From positions 62,001-126,000 of the forward strand of contig VGAC01000003.1 of the NCBI GenBank assembly GCA_016870865.1: a stretch of 64,000 nt of DNA, in the 5' to 3' direction. Positions 18,721 to 28,448 of the stretch are shown here, piece by piece. Below the pieces are notes generated by a model. The model did no database searches, had not been told where the DNA came from, and was given only the letters and a program-made list of their open reading frames with translations. The DNA is from Actinomycetota bacterium. GTDB taxonomy: Bacteria; Actinomycetota; Acidimicrobiia; Acidimicrobiales; Ilumatobacteraceae. Made by a program: the position numbers and the translations under genes. The number at the start of each line of letters is the position of its first letter. Position 1 is the first letter of the stretch.

Positions 18721-20952
18721 CTAGTCGTCGGCGCGACGCCCCGACCCTGAATTGTCGTTGCCCGTGTTGCGGACGTCGAACACGGAATCGATGTGCTTGA
18801 TGGTCCGCATCACAGATTCCAGATGGGCGGCGTTCGCCAGTTCGAAGTCGAAGCGCATTCGCGCGACTCTGTCGGGCCCCGTGACGGTCGAGCAGGCCAC
18901 GATGTTCACATGCTGGTCGGAGAGTGCATTCGCCACGTCACGCAGCAAACGTGTGCGGTCGAGTGCAGCGACTTCCACCGATGCCCTGAAAGTGGCGGCG
19001 TCACCGGCCTCGACCCAATCGACCTCCACGACCCGGTTCATGGGGTGGTCGATGAGCGACGCGGCTTCGGGGCAATCCGCACGGTGGACTGCAACGCCGC
19101 CCTCCTTGGTGAGGAAACCCGTCACTTCATCACCCAGCGACGGCTCACAACACCCTGACATCCGCACGATGACATCGTCGGTGCCCTCCACGCGAATCGT
19201 TCCCCCGGAGAATCGGCGCGCCTTGTCGACACGCAGGTCGCTGGCGAGATGCTCGGGATGTTCGTCGCCACTCAAGGCCTCCGAGACACTCCTGGCGACA
19301 TCGGATGCCAGGATGACGCCCTCCCCGATGTCGGCAAGGAAGGCATCGATGTCAGAGTGCCCCGTGGCCGACACCTGCGCGGCAAGCGCGTCGGAGGCCC
19401 AGATTCCGCCGAGCACCAGTCCGGCACGTCGCAGCGCACCGGTGAGTTCGTCACGACCGATCTCGATCATTTCGCCGCGGTGCTCGCGGGAGAACCACTG
19501 CTTGATCTTGTTCCGCGCCCGAGGGCTACCGACGAACTCGAGCCAGTCGCGCGATGGGCCGGTGTCGGAGTTCTTGGCCGTGATGATCTCGCAGGTGTCA
19601 CCCGAGTGAAGCAGGTGATTCAGGGTGACGAGCCGACCGTTCACTTTGGCGCCGACGCACGCGTGACCCACCTCGGTGTGCACCGCATAGGCAAAGTCGA
19701 CCGGTGTCGAGTCGAGCGGGAGGGGGATGACGTCCCCTTTCGGGGTGAAGACGAACAGTTCGTCTTGCACCAGGTCCGCCTTCAAACCTTCCATGAACTG
19801 GTTCGGATCGAGGATGTCGGCCTGGGTCTCGATGAGGCGGTTCAACCAGTCGATGTCGCCCGGCGCGGTGCCGTCCTTGTACGAATAGTGGGCCGCGACA
19901 CCCTGCTCGGCACGATTGTGCATCTCCCGCGTACGGATCTGCACCTCGATCGGCTTGCCCTCGGGACCGATGACCGTCGTGTGCAGCGACTGGTAGAGGT
20001 TGAACTTGGGCATGGCGATGTAGTCCTTGAAGCGCCCGACCACCGGCTTCCATCGGCCGTGGATACAGCCGAGGGCGGCATAACAATCCTTCACCGAATC
20101 GACGATGATCCGGATCGCGACAAGGTCGAAAATCTCGTCGAATTCACGGCCCTTTTCCACCATTTTCTCGTAGATGCTCCACAGGTGCTTGCCACGACCC
20201 GTGACCTCGGCGCGCACGTTGAGTTCCCCCAGGCGCGCCTGAACCTCGGCGATGGTCTTGGCGAGGAACACGTCACGCTCGGGTGAACGGGTCGCCACGA
20301 GGTGGTCGAGTTCGGCGAAGCGCTTCGGATAGAGCGCCGAGAAGGAGAGATCTTCCAACTGTTGTTTGATTTCCTGCATGCCGAGGCGATGGGCAAGCGG
20401 CGCGTAAATGTCGAGTGTCTCGTGTGCGATGCGCTGCTGCTTCTCGACCGGCAAGCCGGCGCTCGTGCGCATGTTGTGCAGCCGATCAGCGAGCTTGATG
20501 ACGAGCACACGGATGTCCCGGGACATTGCGACGAGCATCTTGCGCATCGTTGCCGCCTGCTGCGCCTCTTTTGAATCGAACTGCAGACGTTCGAGTTTCG
20601 TGACCCCGTCGACTATCGAGGCGACTTCGGCACCGAATTCGGTTTCGACCTCGGCGAGCGTGATCTCGGTGTCCTCGACCGCGTCGTGCAGTAGTGCCGC
20701 AGCAAGCGATGTGTCGTCGAGGCCGATGTCGGCGACGATCTTTGCGACCTCGATCGGATGGTTGATGTAGGACTCGCCGCTTCCCCGCACCTGATGCTGG
20801 TGCGCGCGACGGGCGGTGAGGTACGCGCGGTTGATCAGCGATACCGGAGCCTTCGGGTGCCGCGAGCGGTACACAGCCAACAGGGGCGCAAGTTCCTCAC
20901 TTGGTGCGGCTGACTGCCGCCTCCAGGGAAGAACACGGTCGCCGGTTGCCAT
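18721..20952 (-). CDS. relA: bifunctional (p)ppGpp synthetase/hydrolase (RSH, Rel)
   Basis: Long RSH protein of 743 residues controlling the stringent response. Order of domains: HD hydrolase (about 45-200, with the HD pair at 89-90 in LLHDAVEDTE), synthetase (about 240-370, GRGKHLWSIYEKM, FDLVAIRIIVD, KFNLYQSLHTTV), TGS (about 405-465, VFTPKGDVIPLP), a zinc-finger-like/helical region and a C-terminal ACT domain (about 660-730). Both catalytic halves keep their key motifs, so it should be bifunctional like mycobacterial Rel. ATG at 20952, preceded by apt five bases away. Confidence 0.96.
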   Translation of the reverse strand: MATGDRVLPWRRQSAAPSEELAPLLAVYRSRHPKAPVSLINRAYLTARRAHQHQVRGSGESYINHPIEVAKIVADIGLDDTSLAAALLHDAVEDTEITLAEVETEFGAEVASIVDGVTKLERLQFDSKEAQQAATMRKMLVAMSRDIRVLVIKLADRLHNMRTSAGLPVEKQQRIAHETLDIYAPLAHRLGMQEIKQQLEDLSFSALYPKRFAELDHLVATRSPERDVFLAKTIAEVQARLGELNVRAEVTGRGKHLWSIYEKMVEKGREFDEIFDLVAIRIIVDSVKDCYAALGCIHGRWKPVVGRFKDYIAMPKFNLYQSLHTTVIGPEGKPIEVQIRTREMHNRAEQGVAAHYSYKDGTAPGDIDWLNRLIETQADILDPNQFMEGLKADLVQDELFVFTPKGDVIPLPLDSTPVDFAYAVHTEVGHACVGAKVNGRLVTLNHLLHSGDTCEIITAKNSDTGPSRDWLEFVGSPRARNKIKQWFSREHRGEMIEIGRDELTGALRRAGLVLGGIWASDALAAQVSATGHSDIDAFLADIGEGVILASDVARSVSEALSGDEHPEHLASDLRVDKARRFSGGTIRVEGTDDVIVRMSGCCEPSLGDEVTGFLTKEGGVAVHRADCPEAASLIDHPMNRVVEVDWVEAGDAATFRASVEVAALDRTRLLRDVANALSDQHVNIVACSTVTGPDRVARMRFDFELANAAHLESVMRTIKHIDSVFDVRNTGNDNSGSGRRADD

Positions 20953-20957
20953 CTCGT

Positions 20958-21479
20958 CTAGTAGGTAATCACCGAGGAAACGGAATAGCCGGACAATGCA
21001 CCGCGCCCACCCAGCGCGGGGAGTTCGATGAGGAATGCGAGACCCGCGACGGTTGCGCCGAGGCCCTCGACGAGCCGGATCGCGGCTTTCGCGGTGCCGC
21101 CCGTTGCCAGGACATCATCGACGATCACGACCGAATCCCCCGGTGCCACCGCATCACGGTGAATTTCGAGTTGACCGGTTCCGTATTCGAGCGTGTATTC
21201 CTCGCGCACAACGGCCCACGGCAACTTGCCGGCCTTGCGAACGGGAATGAACCCGGCGTTGAGGTGGAACGCGACCGGGGCCGCCATGATGAAGCCACGC
21301 GCCTCGATACCGATCACTTTGTCGACCCGCTTGCCCTGCGTGAGTCCAACGATCGCCTTGACCGCCGCGTCGTAGCTGGCAGGGTCGGCGAGAAGGGGCG
21401 TGATGTCACGGAACATCACTCCGGGTGAGGGCACATCGGGAATGTCCCGTATGAGACGTTGCAGATCGGCTGACGACAT
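20958..21479 (-). CDS. apt: adenine phosphoribosyltransferase
   Basis: Purine salvage enzyme making AMP from adenine and PRPP. The 173 residues include the N-terminal DIPDVPSPGVMFRDITPLL, the flexible loop REEYTLEYGTGQLEIH and the PRPP loop SVVIVDDVLATGGTAKAA. Positioned between secF and relA as in mycobacteria and many other actinobacteria, five bases after the secF stop. Nothing unusual in length or motifs. Confidence 0.96.
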   Translation of the reverse strand: MSSADLQRLIRDIPDVPSPGVMFRDITPLLADPASYDAAVKAIVGLTQGKRVDKVIGIEARGFIMAAPVAFHLNAGFIPVRKAGKLPWAVVREEYTLEYGTGQLEIHRDAVAPGDSVVIVDDVLATGGTAKAAIRLVEGLGATVAGLAFLIELPALGGRGALSGYSVSSVITY

Positions 21480-21484
21480 GTGAC

Positions 21485-22627
21485 CTATCTCCTGCGCTTC
21501 TTGCGCGGCCGAGGAGGATGTGACAACACCGCAGCCGCACGCTGCGCGGCGGTACCAACTGGTTCGGCCTCGTCACGCACCGACACTTCACCTTCGCTGC
21601 TTGCCGCAGCGCGGGACGAACGCCGCGACACGGGTGCCCCCGTCGTGGTGAGCTGGGTCATCTCAGCCCCGAGCGACACCTGTCCGATGAGCGTGCGGTA
21701 CTTCGGCTCACGCTGCTTCATGATCGTCAGGAGTGGCGTTGCGATGCAGATCGAGGAGTACGCACCCGTGGCCATTCCAACGAAAAGCGCGAGTGCGAAT
21801 TCCTGCAACGCGACAGCCCGAAGCAAACCTGCTCCCAACAAGAGCAAGGAAAGCACGGGCAGAAGTGACGAAAACGACGTGTTGAGCGAGCGCATCAACA
21901 CTTGGTTCATCGAGACATTGGTGATGTCGGCATACGACACCCGCTGGGCGGCGAAACGCTCGGAATTGTCCTTCACCTTGTCGAACACGACGACGGTGTC
22001 GTAGAGCGAATACCCGAGAATGGTGAGGAATGCGATCACCGTCGCGGGTGTCACCGGGAACTGGAAGATGGAATAGATACCCACCGCGACCACGACGTCG
22101 TGCGTCATGGCGGCGATCGCCGACAGCGTCATCTTCCACTCGAAGCGCCATGCGATGTAGACAGAGACCAGCAGGAAGAACACCAGCAGGGCCCTGATCG
22201 CCTTTTCGGTGATACTGCGACCCCAGGACGAACTGACGTCGGACACGCTGACATCCTCGGTCTTGACACCCGACTTTTTCGCCAGATCGCTCTGCACCGC
22301 GTCACGGGTCTGCGGCGTCTGCTCACCGACTTGGATGCGGATTCGTCCGCCGTCACCACTCCCCAACGTTTGGATCTTTGCGTTATCTGCCTCGATCTTG
22401 TTCGCCTCGAGGACCCCGCGCGCCTCCTCGATGGTCAATTCCTTCGTCGCCGGCGCCTCCCATGCGACCCCACCCTTGAAGTCGATCCCGAGATCCAGCC
22501 CCTGAATGAAGAGAGACCCAATCGTCACCGCCAAGAGCGCGAGCGACAAACCAAAACCCCACCAGCGACGTCCGAAGAAATCAGCCGTGGTTTCGCCGCG
22601 GTACAGGCGCTGCCAACGTCCGCTCAT
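21485..22627 (-). CDS. secF: protein translocase subunit SecF
   Basis: RND-type membrane subunit that with SecD uses proton motive force to assist late steps of Sec export. The 380-residue protein has an N-terminal membrane helix (WWGFGLSLALLAVTIGSLFI), the periplasmic-side conserved GLDLGIDFKGGVAWE, then five more helices, with the family motifs SVYIAWRFEWKM, GYSLYDTVVVFDKVKDN and the tail helix regions. ATG at 22627 overlaps secD as ATGA. The last 60 or so residues are a basic, disordered cytoplasmic tail ending RPRKKRRR. Confidence 0.95.
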   Translation of the reverse strand: MSGRWQRLYRGETTADFFGRRWWGFGLSLALLAVTIGSLFIQGLDLGIDFKGGVAWEAPATKELTIEEARGVLEANKIEADNAKIQTLGSGDGGRIRIQVGEQTPQTRDAVQSDLAKKSGVKTEDVSVSDVSSSWGRSITEKAIRALLVFFLLVSVYIAWRFEWKMTLSAIAAMTHDVVVAVGIYSIFQFPVTPATVIAFLTILGYSLYDTVVVFDKVKDNSERFAAQRVSYADITNVSMNQVLMRSLNTSFSSLLPVLSLLLLGAGLLRAVALQEFALALFVGMATGAYSSICIATPLLTIMKQREPKYRTLIGQVSLGAEMTQLTTTGAPVSRRSSRAAASSEGEVSVRDEAEPVGTAAQRAAAVLSHPPRPRKKRRR

Positions 22628-24276
22628 GATCGGGCACCTCCCTCCAGGGTCGGTTCGCCACCGAGAACGCGGCGTGCGCTGACTCCCAACATCTTGCCCT
22701 TGTTCATGAGCCTCGATCGTGACAAAAGAATGACCGTGGGACGCGTGTAGAAATAGGCGATGACCATGTCGCACAGAGTCGACAACGCCAGGAAGAAAGC
22801 GAACCCGCGCACCGCCCCGACCGTCAGATACCACAACACGACGGCGCCGATGAGAGAAACGGTGTCAGCCGCAAGAATGGTGCGCCAAGCCGACTGGAAA
22901 CTACGCGTTGCTGAGTTACGCAGCATTCGACCCGCCAGCACGTCATCCTTCAATTTCTCGAAAAACACGACGTAGGAGTCGACGGTGACACCGATCGAAA
23001 CAATGATTCCCGCGGCACCCGAGAGGGAAAGTGCAAGGCCGTTGCGCTCCGAGAGCCAAGAAATCAGGCTCCACTGCAGCATGCCCGAGATCGCCAGGCC
23101 GACCAAAACAACGAGTGCAAGTCGACGGTAGTAAAGGATCAGGAAAATCAGGACCAGCGCGACGCCGACCAGGCCGGCAATCAGGGCAGCATCGAGCGAA
23201 TCCTGACCCAGGGTTGCCGACACGGTCTGGGCCGTGGGCGCGCTGAAGCGCACCGGCACCGCACCGAACTCGAGAATTTTTGCCAAGTCGCGGGCCTCGC
23301 GCTCGGAGAAGTCGCCGGTGATCTGCACGTTGCCCGAAAAGTTGTTCGTTTGGACGACGGGCGCGGAGATGACCTCGCCGTCCAGCACGATCGCAATTTG
23401 GCCGGTGGGGCAGGACTGCGACTTCGTGAAGCACTCGTTGGCAAGCGCATTCCAGGCGTCTTCGCCCTGCGAACCATCGCGCAGCCCGACGGTGACGACC
23501 CAGCCGCCGTTGCTGATCTCGGCCCCAGCATCGTTCTCGAACACCTGACCATCAGCGCCTGCGGGACCCGCGTAGTACACCAGGCCGTCACGACCGTTGA
23601 GGATCGCGATCTTGTCGGCTTCGTTGGTGAGAGAGATCTCGGGGGTCGGGGGGGCAAGGGTGGTTGTCGTCGTGTAGGGGGTCGCCAAAGGCAGGTCCGG
23701 TGACGTCGTCGTCGTGTCGGTCGGCTTTGCGGCGGTGGCCGGCGGCAGGGTCGTTTCGGGGACGGTGGTCGCCGGGGCGGCTCTGACCAAACGCAGACCA
23801 CTCCCGGGTGCCGGCACGGTGGTTGGTGCGATCGACGCGGGCGTATCGGCCGCCAGCGTCGTCGGCGAGGCCGCCAACGACGTCGTCGTTGCCCCGGCGA
23901 CGGTGGTCGTCGACGGGTTGTCGTTCGGAACACCGGACTGCAGCACGGGACGCATCAGGACTTCGCCCGTGCGACCCACGATCTCGAGTGCCCGCTTCTG
24001 GTCCTTCACACCCGGAAGGTTGACCACGACGGTGTCACCCTGACGGATGATTTCGGGTTCGGCGACGCCTATCGAGTCGACGCGCTGACGGATGATCTCC
24101 ACGGCAACGGACAGGGCATCGGCGTCGAACTCGCCCTCGGGTTCGAGGGTGACTGAGGCTCCCCCCTGCAGGTCGAGGCCCAGCGACGGGCTGTTGCCGG
24201 CGATCAAATTTGCCGACACCGCGGCCACAGCCACGACGACGATGCCAATGAGGGAGAAAAGAAGTCGACGGGCCAC
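22624..24276 (-). CDS. secD: protein translocase subunit SecD with long Thr/Pro-rich insert
   Basis: Partner of SecF. Helix 1 (about 5-25) is followed by SLGLDLQGGASVTL, the P1 extracytoplasmic domain, five further helices and conserved GVTVDSYVVFFEKLKDD. Between the first P1 half, ending near VLMRPVLQSG, and the second half, beginning EISLTNEADK, lies a low-complexity stretch of about 100 residues dominated by Thr, Pro and Ala. It brings the protein to 550 residues. The insert lies outside the membrane. GTG start at 24276, ten bases after yajC. Confidence 0.94.
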   Translation of the reverse strand: MARRLLFSLIGIVVVAVAAVSANLIAGNSPSLGLDLQGGASVTLEPEGEFDADALSVAVEIIRQRVDSIGVAEPEIIRQGDTVVVNLPGVKDQKRALEIVGRTGEVLMRPVLQSGVPNDNPSTTTVAGATTTSLAASPTTLAADTPASIAPTTVPAPGSGLRLVRAAPATTVPETTLPPATAAKPTDTTTTSPDLPLATPYTTTTTLAPPTPEISLTNEADKIAILNGRDGLVYYAGPAGADGQVFENDAGAEISNGGWVVTVGLRDGSQGEDAWNALANECFTKSQSCPTGQIAIVLDGEVISAPVVQTNNFSGNVQITGDFSEREARDLAKILEFGAVPVRFSAPTAQTVSATLGQDSLDAALIAGLVGVALVLIFLILYYRRLALVVLVGLAISGMLQWSLISWLSERNGLALSLSGAAGIIVSIGVTVDSYVVFFEKLKDDVLAGRMLRNSATRSFQSAWRTILAADTVSLIGAVVLWYLTVGAVRGFAFFLALSTLCDMVIAYFYTRPTVILLSRSRLMNKGKMLGVSARRVLGGEPTLEGGARS

Positions 24277-24285
24277 GGGGCTCGA

Positions 24286-24675
24286 CTACTTCTTGTCGTC
24301 GCTGTCGTCTTTGTCACCGGCTGCGGGCTCGGCTACCGGCGTCGAGGATGCGTTGATGCGACGCGATATTGCGCTGCGCATGACGCGAATCTCCACGTTG
24401 TCGGCGATGTCAATCCACGCAACATCACCCGCCTGGTCTTCCTTGTCGAACCCGGTGATGAAACCAACGAGGCCCGACGCCGTTTGGACCTCGTCGCCCA
24501 CGGACAGGGCCCGGTTCAATTCCTGTGCCTCGCGGGTTTTGCGACGCTGTGGACGGATGAGCAGGAAATACATCGCCACGAAGATGAGACCAAAGAAGAG
24601 GAGCTGAAAAATCGCACCTCCACCGCCGGACGACGAATCTTCTGCTGCAATGAGGCCAAGGGGACTGTGGAACAT
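24286..24675 (-). CDS. yajC: preprotein translocase subunit YajC
   Basis: Single-helix accessory subunit of the SecDF complex. The 129-residue protein has a glycine/serine-rich N-terminus, one membrane helix (about 19-40, IFQLLFFGLIFVAMYFLLIRP) directly followed by the signature QRRKTREAQ, and the YajC fold GDEVQTASGLVGFITGF, then an acidic tail DKDDSDDKK. The open frame extends upstream through the tgt end, but the ATG at 24675 fits the family start and lies seven bases from a TACGCT hexamer. YajC-SecD-SecF form one unit. Confidence 0.93.
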   Translation of the reverse strand: MFHSPLGLIAAEDSSSGGGGAIFQLLFFGLIFVAMYFLLIRPQRRKTREAQELNRALSVGDEVQTASGLVGFITGFDKEDQAGDVAWIDIADNVEIRVMRSAISRRINASSTPVAEPAAGDKDDSDDKK

Positions 24676-24682
24676 AGCGCAA

Positions 24683-24688
24683 AGCGTA
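24683..24688 (-). promoter_or_regulatory. candidate -10 box (TACGCT) for leaderless yajC-secDF transcript
   Basis: On the minus strand TACGCT lies in the 20-base gap after tgt, with seven bases between it and the yajC ATG. This matches the TAnnnT plus 6-8 base arrangement at several other starts in the window. No -35 element is obvious. Confidence 0.4.
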
Positions 24689-24695
24689 GCCAGTA

Positions 24696-25793
24696 CTAGC
24701 CCCAGACCCCCAGCACGCGCTCGCGGAGCGCAGGAAACGAGCCGTTGGCGATGGCGGCCCGCATCGACCCCATCAACGAGATGGTCCACGCGACGTTGTG
24801 GTATGAGACAAGGCGCGCCGCCGTCGGTTCGCCGGTCTGGAACAGGTGCCTGATGTAGGCGCGGCTGTGTCGGCGACACACCGCACAAGTGCACGCGACA
24901 TCCAAGGGTGAGTCGTCCTTGGCGTGACAGACGTTCTTTATGTGCACCTTTCCCGTCGACGTCAGGGCCGTGCCGTGACGGCCGAGTCGCGTCTGCATCA
25001 CGCAGTCGAACTGATCGACGCCGAGGGCGACCGCCTCGACGAGTGAGGCCGGGTCGCCGACGCCCATCAGATAGCGGGGCCTGTCAACGGGCAGGTGCGC
25101 GGTCGCGGCGTCGAGTGCCGGAATCATTTCCGCCCGGGTCTCACCCACCGACAATCCGCCGATGCCGTAGCCGTCGAAATCGAGGGCGGTGGTGTGCTTC
25201 GCGCTGCGCTCGCGGGATTCGGGCGAGATACCACCTTGCACGATTCCAAAGAGCGACTGGTCGCTGCGTGAGTGATGCTCGCGCGCCCGTTGCGCCCACT
25301 CAGCCGTGCGTCTCAAGGCCAGGTCGATGACATCGGGCGCTGACGGCAAGGCTGGACACACGTCGAGAACCATCTGGATGTCGGCGCCGATCATTTGTTG
25401 CACCTCGATTGCGCGTTCGGGAGTGAAGCGCACCAGGTCACCGTCGTAGGTCGATTTGAACGTGACGCCGTCGTCGTCGATCTTCGGGCCGAGGGAGAAG
25501 ACCTGGAATCCGCCGGAGTCGGTGAGAGTGAGCCCATCCCAACCGGCAAATCTGCCGAGGCCGCCCATCTCCGCGATCAGTTCGGCACCGGGACGCAACA
25601 TCAGGTGGTAGGTGTTGCCGAGCACGATGCGAGCCCCGACGCTTCGATAGTCGTCGGCGCTGAGATAGCGGATGGCGCCGCGCGTACCGACGGGCATGAA
25701 GCACGGCGTCTCGTACTCGCCCCGTGCCGTGCGCGCACGACCCGCACGTGCCCGACCACTCGTCGCCTCGATCGTGAACTCGACGGGAAACAC
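24696..25793 (-). CDS. tgt: tRNA-guanine transglycosylase
   Basis: Exchanges guanine 34 for preQ1 in GUN-anticodon tRNAs in the queuosine pathway. The 365 residues show LTDSGGFQVFSL with the catalytic aspartate, the second aspartate in MVLDVCPALP, GIVQGGISPESRERSA, GGLSVGETRAEM, YLMGVGDP and the zinc site CTCAVCRRHSRAYIRHL. In DVCPALPS the more usual ECTP sequence is replaced, a modest deviation. Start is GTG 25793, four bases after the queA stop with an AGGA just upstream. Confidence 0.93.
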   Translation of the reverse strand: MFPVEFTIEATSGRARAGRARTARGEYETPCFMPVGTRGAIRYLSADDYRSVGARIVLGNTYHLMLRPGAELIAEMGGLGRFAGWDGLTLTDSGGFQVFSLGPKIDDDGVTFKSTYDGDLVRFTPERAIEVQQMIGADIQMVLDVCPALPSAPDVIDLALRRTAEWAQRAREHHSRSDQSLFGIVQGGISPESRERSAKHTTALDFDGYGIGGLSVGETRAEMIPALDAATAHLPVDRPRYLMGVGDPASLVEAVALGVDQFDCVMQTRLGRHGTALTSTGKVHIKNVCHAKDDSPLDVACTCAVCRRHSRAYIRHLFQTGEPTAARLVSYHNVAWTISLMGSMRAAIANGSFPALRERVLGVWG

Positions 25794-25797
25794 CGTC

Positions 25798-26814
25798 CTA
25801 CGACCCCGACCTGACGAGCAGCATCGCGTCACCGAAGGAGAGGAATCGATATCTCTCACGCACCGCTTCAGCGTAGATCTCGCGCCACGCATCACCGACG
25901 AACGCGCCGATCATCAGCAGCAGCGTCGTGCGCGGCATGTGGAAGTTGGTCATCAGAACATCGACGACTTTCCATTCGTAACCGGGAGTGATGAAAAGAT
26001 CCGTCCGACCCTCCAGACATCCCGTTGTTGCCGCTGACTCCAGGGCGCGGCACGATGTGGTGCCGACGGCGATCACACGACGCGCCTCGCGGACCGCCTG
26101 CCACGTCGCCTCCGGAACGCTGTAGCGCTCGGTGTGGATCTTGTGGTGGAGCGGGTTTTCTTCCTCGACGGGCTTGAAGGTGTCGAGACCAACGACCAGT
26201 TCGACGGGTGCGAACTTCGCGCCGCGCTCGACGATGCGAGCCATCAGTTCGGGGGTGAAATGCAGTCCGGCCGTCGGCGCAGCGGCGGATGCCTCGCGTC
26301 GGGCGTAGACGGTTTGGTAGCGCTCTGGGTCGACCAGCGGTGCGGTGATGTAGGGCGGCAAGGGCATCGAGCCGACCGCAGAAATGGCGGCCCGGCGCGA
26401 CGTCGGATCGTCACCGTGCTCGATTCGCACGACGAACGTGTCGCCCGCATCCGACCTGCCCTCGACCACGGCAAAAACCGAGCCGTTGGTGGCAAGCAAC
26501 TCCTCACCATCGCGCATCTTGCGTCCCGGGCGCACGAGGGCCTCCCAACGCGAGTCCGTCTCGTCGAGCGCCTCGAGGAGGAGTACCTCGACTCGACCAC
26601 CCGTCGAGCGCAGCAGGTCGAGTCGTGCCGGCAGAACACGCGTTTCGTTGACGACGAGCAGGTCGCCCTCACCCACGACGCCAGCGAGGTCGCTCACACG
26701 GCGGTGCACGAAACCGTTCGTCGCATCCAACAGTCGCGCCGAATCGCGCGGCTCGACGGGTTGCTGTGCCACCAGCTCGGCGGGAAGCTCGTAGCCGATG
26801 TCGGAGATGTGCAC
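25798..26814 (-). CDS. queA: S-adenosylmethionine:tRNA ribosyltransferase-isomerase
   Basis: Transfers and rearranges the ribosyl part of SAM onto preQ1-tRNA to give epoxyqueuosine. The 338 residues have the N-terminal YELPAELVAQQPVEPRDSAR, LPARL, MPLPPYI, the segment GLHFTPELM, HKIHTERYSVP, the GTTSCRALESA motif and FITPGYEWKVVDVLMTNFHMPRTTLL (given in two parts by the family profile). It pairs with tgt immediately downstream, a functional couple, and lies between ruvB and tgt. ATG at 26814. Confidence 0.95.
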   Translation of the reverse strand: MHISDIGYELPAELVAQQPVEPRDSARLLDATNGFVHRRVSDLAGVVGEGDLLVVNETRVLPARLDLLRSTGGRVEVLLLEALDETDSRWEALVRPGRKMRDGEELLATNGSVFAVVEGRSDAGDTFVVRIEHGDDPTSRRAAISAVGSMPLPPYITAPLVDPERYQTVYARREASAAAPTAGLHFTPELMARIVERGAKFAPVELVVGLDTFKPVEEENPLHHKIHTERYSVPEATWQAVREARRVIAVGTTSCRALESAATTGCLEGRTDLFITPGYEWKVVDVLMTNFHMPRTTLLLMIGAFVGDAWREIYAEAVRERYRFLSFGDAMLLVRSGS

Positions 26815-26818
26815 CGGC

Positions 26819-27844
26819 TCAGACTACGGGCGGCATCCCGAGGTGCTCGTAGGCCGCGGGCATTGCCAAGCGGCCGCGTGGTGTGCGCGAAATGAAGCCC
26901 TGTTGAATGAGGAAGGGTTCGTAGACGTCTTCCAACGTCTCGGGTTGCTCACTCACCGCGATCGCAAGTGTCGCCAGACCGACCGGGCCACCTGCGAACT
27001 GCCTGCACAGGGCCGAGAGAATCGCCCTGTCGATTTTGTCGAGGCCACGTTCGTCGACCCCGAACACGCGCAGTGCCTCGGTTGCGGTTGCATCGTCGAC
27101 GACACCCGAGCCGTGCACCTCGGCGAAGTCGCGGACACGACGCAACAACCTGTTTGCGATCCGCGGAGTGCCCCTGCTGCGTCGTGCGATCTGTGCAGCC
27201 CCGTCGTCGTCGGCGGGAATACCAAGAATCCCCGCGGCACGCACCACGATCGCGCGCAACTCGTCCTCGTCGTAGAAATCCAGTCGACTCACCAGGCCAA
27301 AACGGTCACGCAACGGGCCGGTGATCATGCCCGTGCGAGTGGTCGCTCCAACGAGGGTGAAGGCGGGGAGCGAAAGGCGTATCGAGGATGCAGCGGGACC
27401 CTTGCCGACGACGATGTCGATCTGGAAATCCTCCATCGCGGGATAGAGGATCTCTTCGACGGGGCGCGCGAGGCGATGGATCTCGTCGATGAAAAGAACG
27501 TCGCGCTCGCCCAACTTCGTGAGAATCGCAGCCAGGTCACCCGCACGTTCGAGGGCAGGTCCCGACGTGACGTGCAACCGCGCGCCCATTTCCTGGGCGA
27601 CGATGCCCGCCATCGTCGTCTTGCCGAGCCCGGGTGGACCGGCGAGCAGCACGTGGTCGGTTGCCTGGCCGCGCTGGCGGGCGGCAGTGAGAACAATGTT
27701 GAGGTGCTCTTTTAGTTCGCGTTGACCGATGAAATCGTCCAGGAGGCGTGGACGCAGACCGACTTCGTCGCTCTCGCCCGAACCCAACTCCGCCGATACG
27801 AGTACCTCCTCGGTGGGGTTTTTGTCGATGAATTCATCACGCAC
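26819..27844 (-). CDS. ruvB: Holliday junction branch migration ATPase RuvB
   Basis: Hexameric motor of RuvAB branch migration. The 341 residues have [12 protein letters not shown] near the start, Walker [10 protein letters not shown], Walker [10 protein letters not shown], sensor 1 VGATTRTG, the arginine-finger region GPLRDRFG and a winged-helix C-terminus ending [17 protein letters not shown]. The start is taken at GTG 27844, overlapping the ruvA end by eight bases; upstream residues in the open frame are not conserved. Confidence 0.96.
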   Translation of the reverse strand: MRDEFIDKNPTEEVLVSAELGSGESDEVGLRPRLLDDFIGQRELKEHLNIVLTAARQRGQATDHVLLAGPPGLGKTTMAGIVAQEMGARLHVTSGPALERAGDLAAILTKLGERDVLFIDEIHRLARPVEEILYPAMEDFQIDIVVGKGPAASSIRLSLPAFTLVGATTRTGMITGPLRDRFGLVSRLDFYDEDELRAIVVRAAGILGIPADDDGAAQIARRSRGTPRIANRLLRRVRDFAEVHGSGVVDDATATEALRVFGVDERGLDKIDRAILSALCRQFAGGPVGLATLAIAVSEQPETLEDVYEPFLIQQGFISRTPRGRLAMPAAYEHLGMPPVV

Positions 27845-28448
27845 GACGGGCCCCCAGAATGGCGAGTGCATCGCGCAGGATGCGGTCGAGCGCCATGTCG
27901 TCGGCGGGTGACAGCTCCGACATGACGTCACGGATCTCGTCGTTGCCGTAACCCAAGCCGAGCAACGCCTCGCGCAAGTCGGTCACGACGTTCGACCGGC
28001 CCGATACGACCGAGCCATCTTGTCCGTGCGCGGGTGCGACGTCGAAGACGTCGAACTTGCCGCGCAATTCGACAAAAAGACGTTCGGCGGTCTTTTTTCC
28101 GACACCGGGCACCATCGTGAGCGCACCAACGTCGGAGGTGATGACGATGTTGTGCAGACCACGCGGCGAGTGCGTGCCGAGAATCGCCATGGCCATCGCG
28201 GGTCCGACACCGTGTGCGCCGAGGAGGATGTCGAAACACTCGCGGTCGTCGCGCGTGGTGAAACCGAAGAGTGTCTGGGCGTCCTCACGGATGTGATGAT
28301 GCACGTGCAGGAAACACGCTGTCGTGGGTTCGAGTTCTGCAAAGACACGAGGAGTGACAGTGACGAGGTAGCCAACTCCCCCAACCTCGACGAGCACTGT
28401 CGATGGCACGATGCGCTCGAGCACGGTTCCGCGCAGCGACCCGATCAT
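27837..28448 (-). CDS. ruvA: Holliday junction branch migration protein RuvA
   Basis: Junction-binding subunit that loads RuvB. The 203-residue protein has an N-terminal OB domain ([41 protein letters not shown]), tandem helix-hairpin-helix motifs ([33 protein letters not shown]) and a C-terminal domain III ([16 protein letters not shown]) that contacts RuvB. ATG at 28448 overlaps the ruvC stop as ATGA. Confidence 0.96.
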   Translation of the reverse strand: MIGSLRGTVLERIVPSTVLVEVGGVGYLVTVTPRVFAELEPTTACFLHVHHHIREDAQTLFGFTTRDDRECFDILLGAHGVGPAMAMAILGTHSPRGLHNIVITSDVGALTMVPGVGKKTAERLFVELRGKFDVFDVAPAHGQDGSVVSGRSNVVTDLREALLGLGYGNDEIRDVMSELSPADDMALDRILRDALAILGARRA

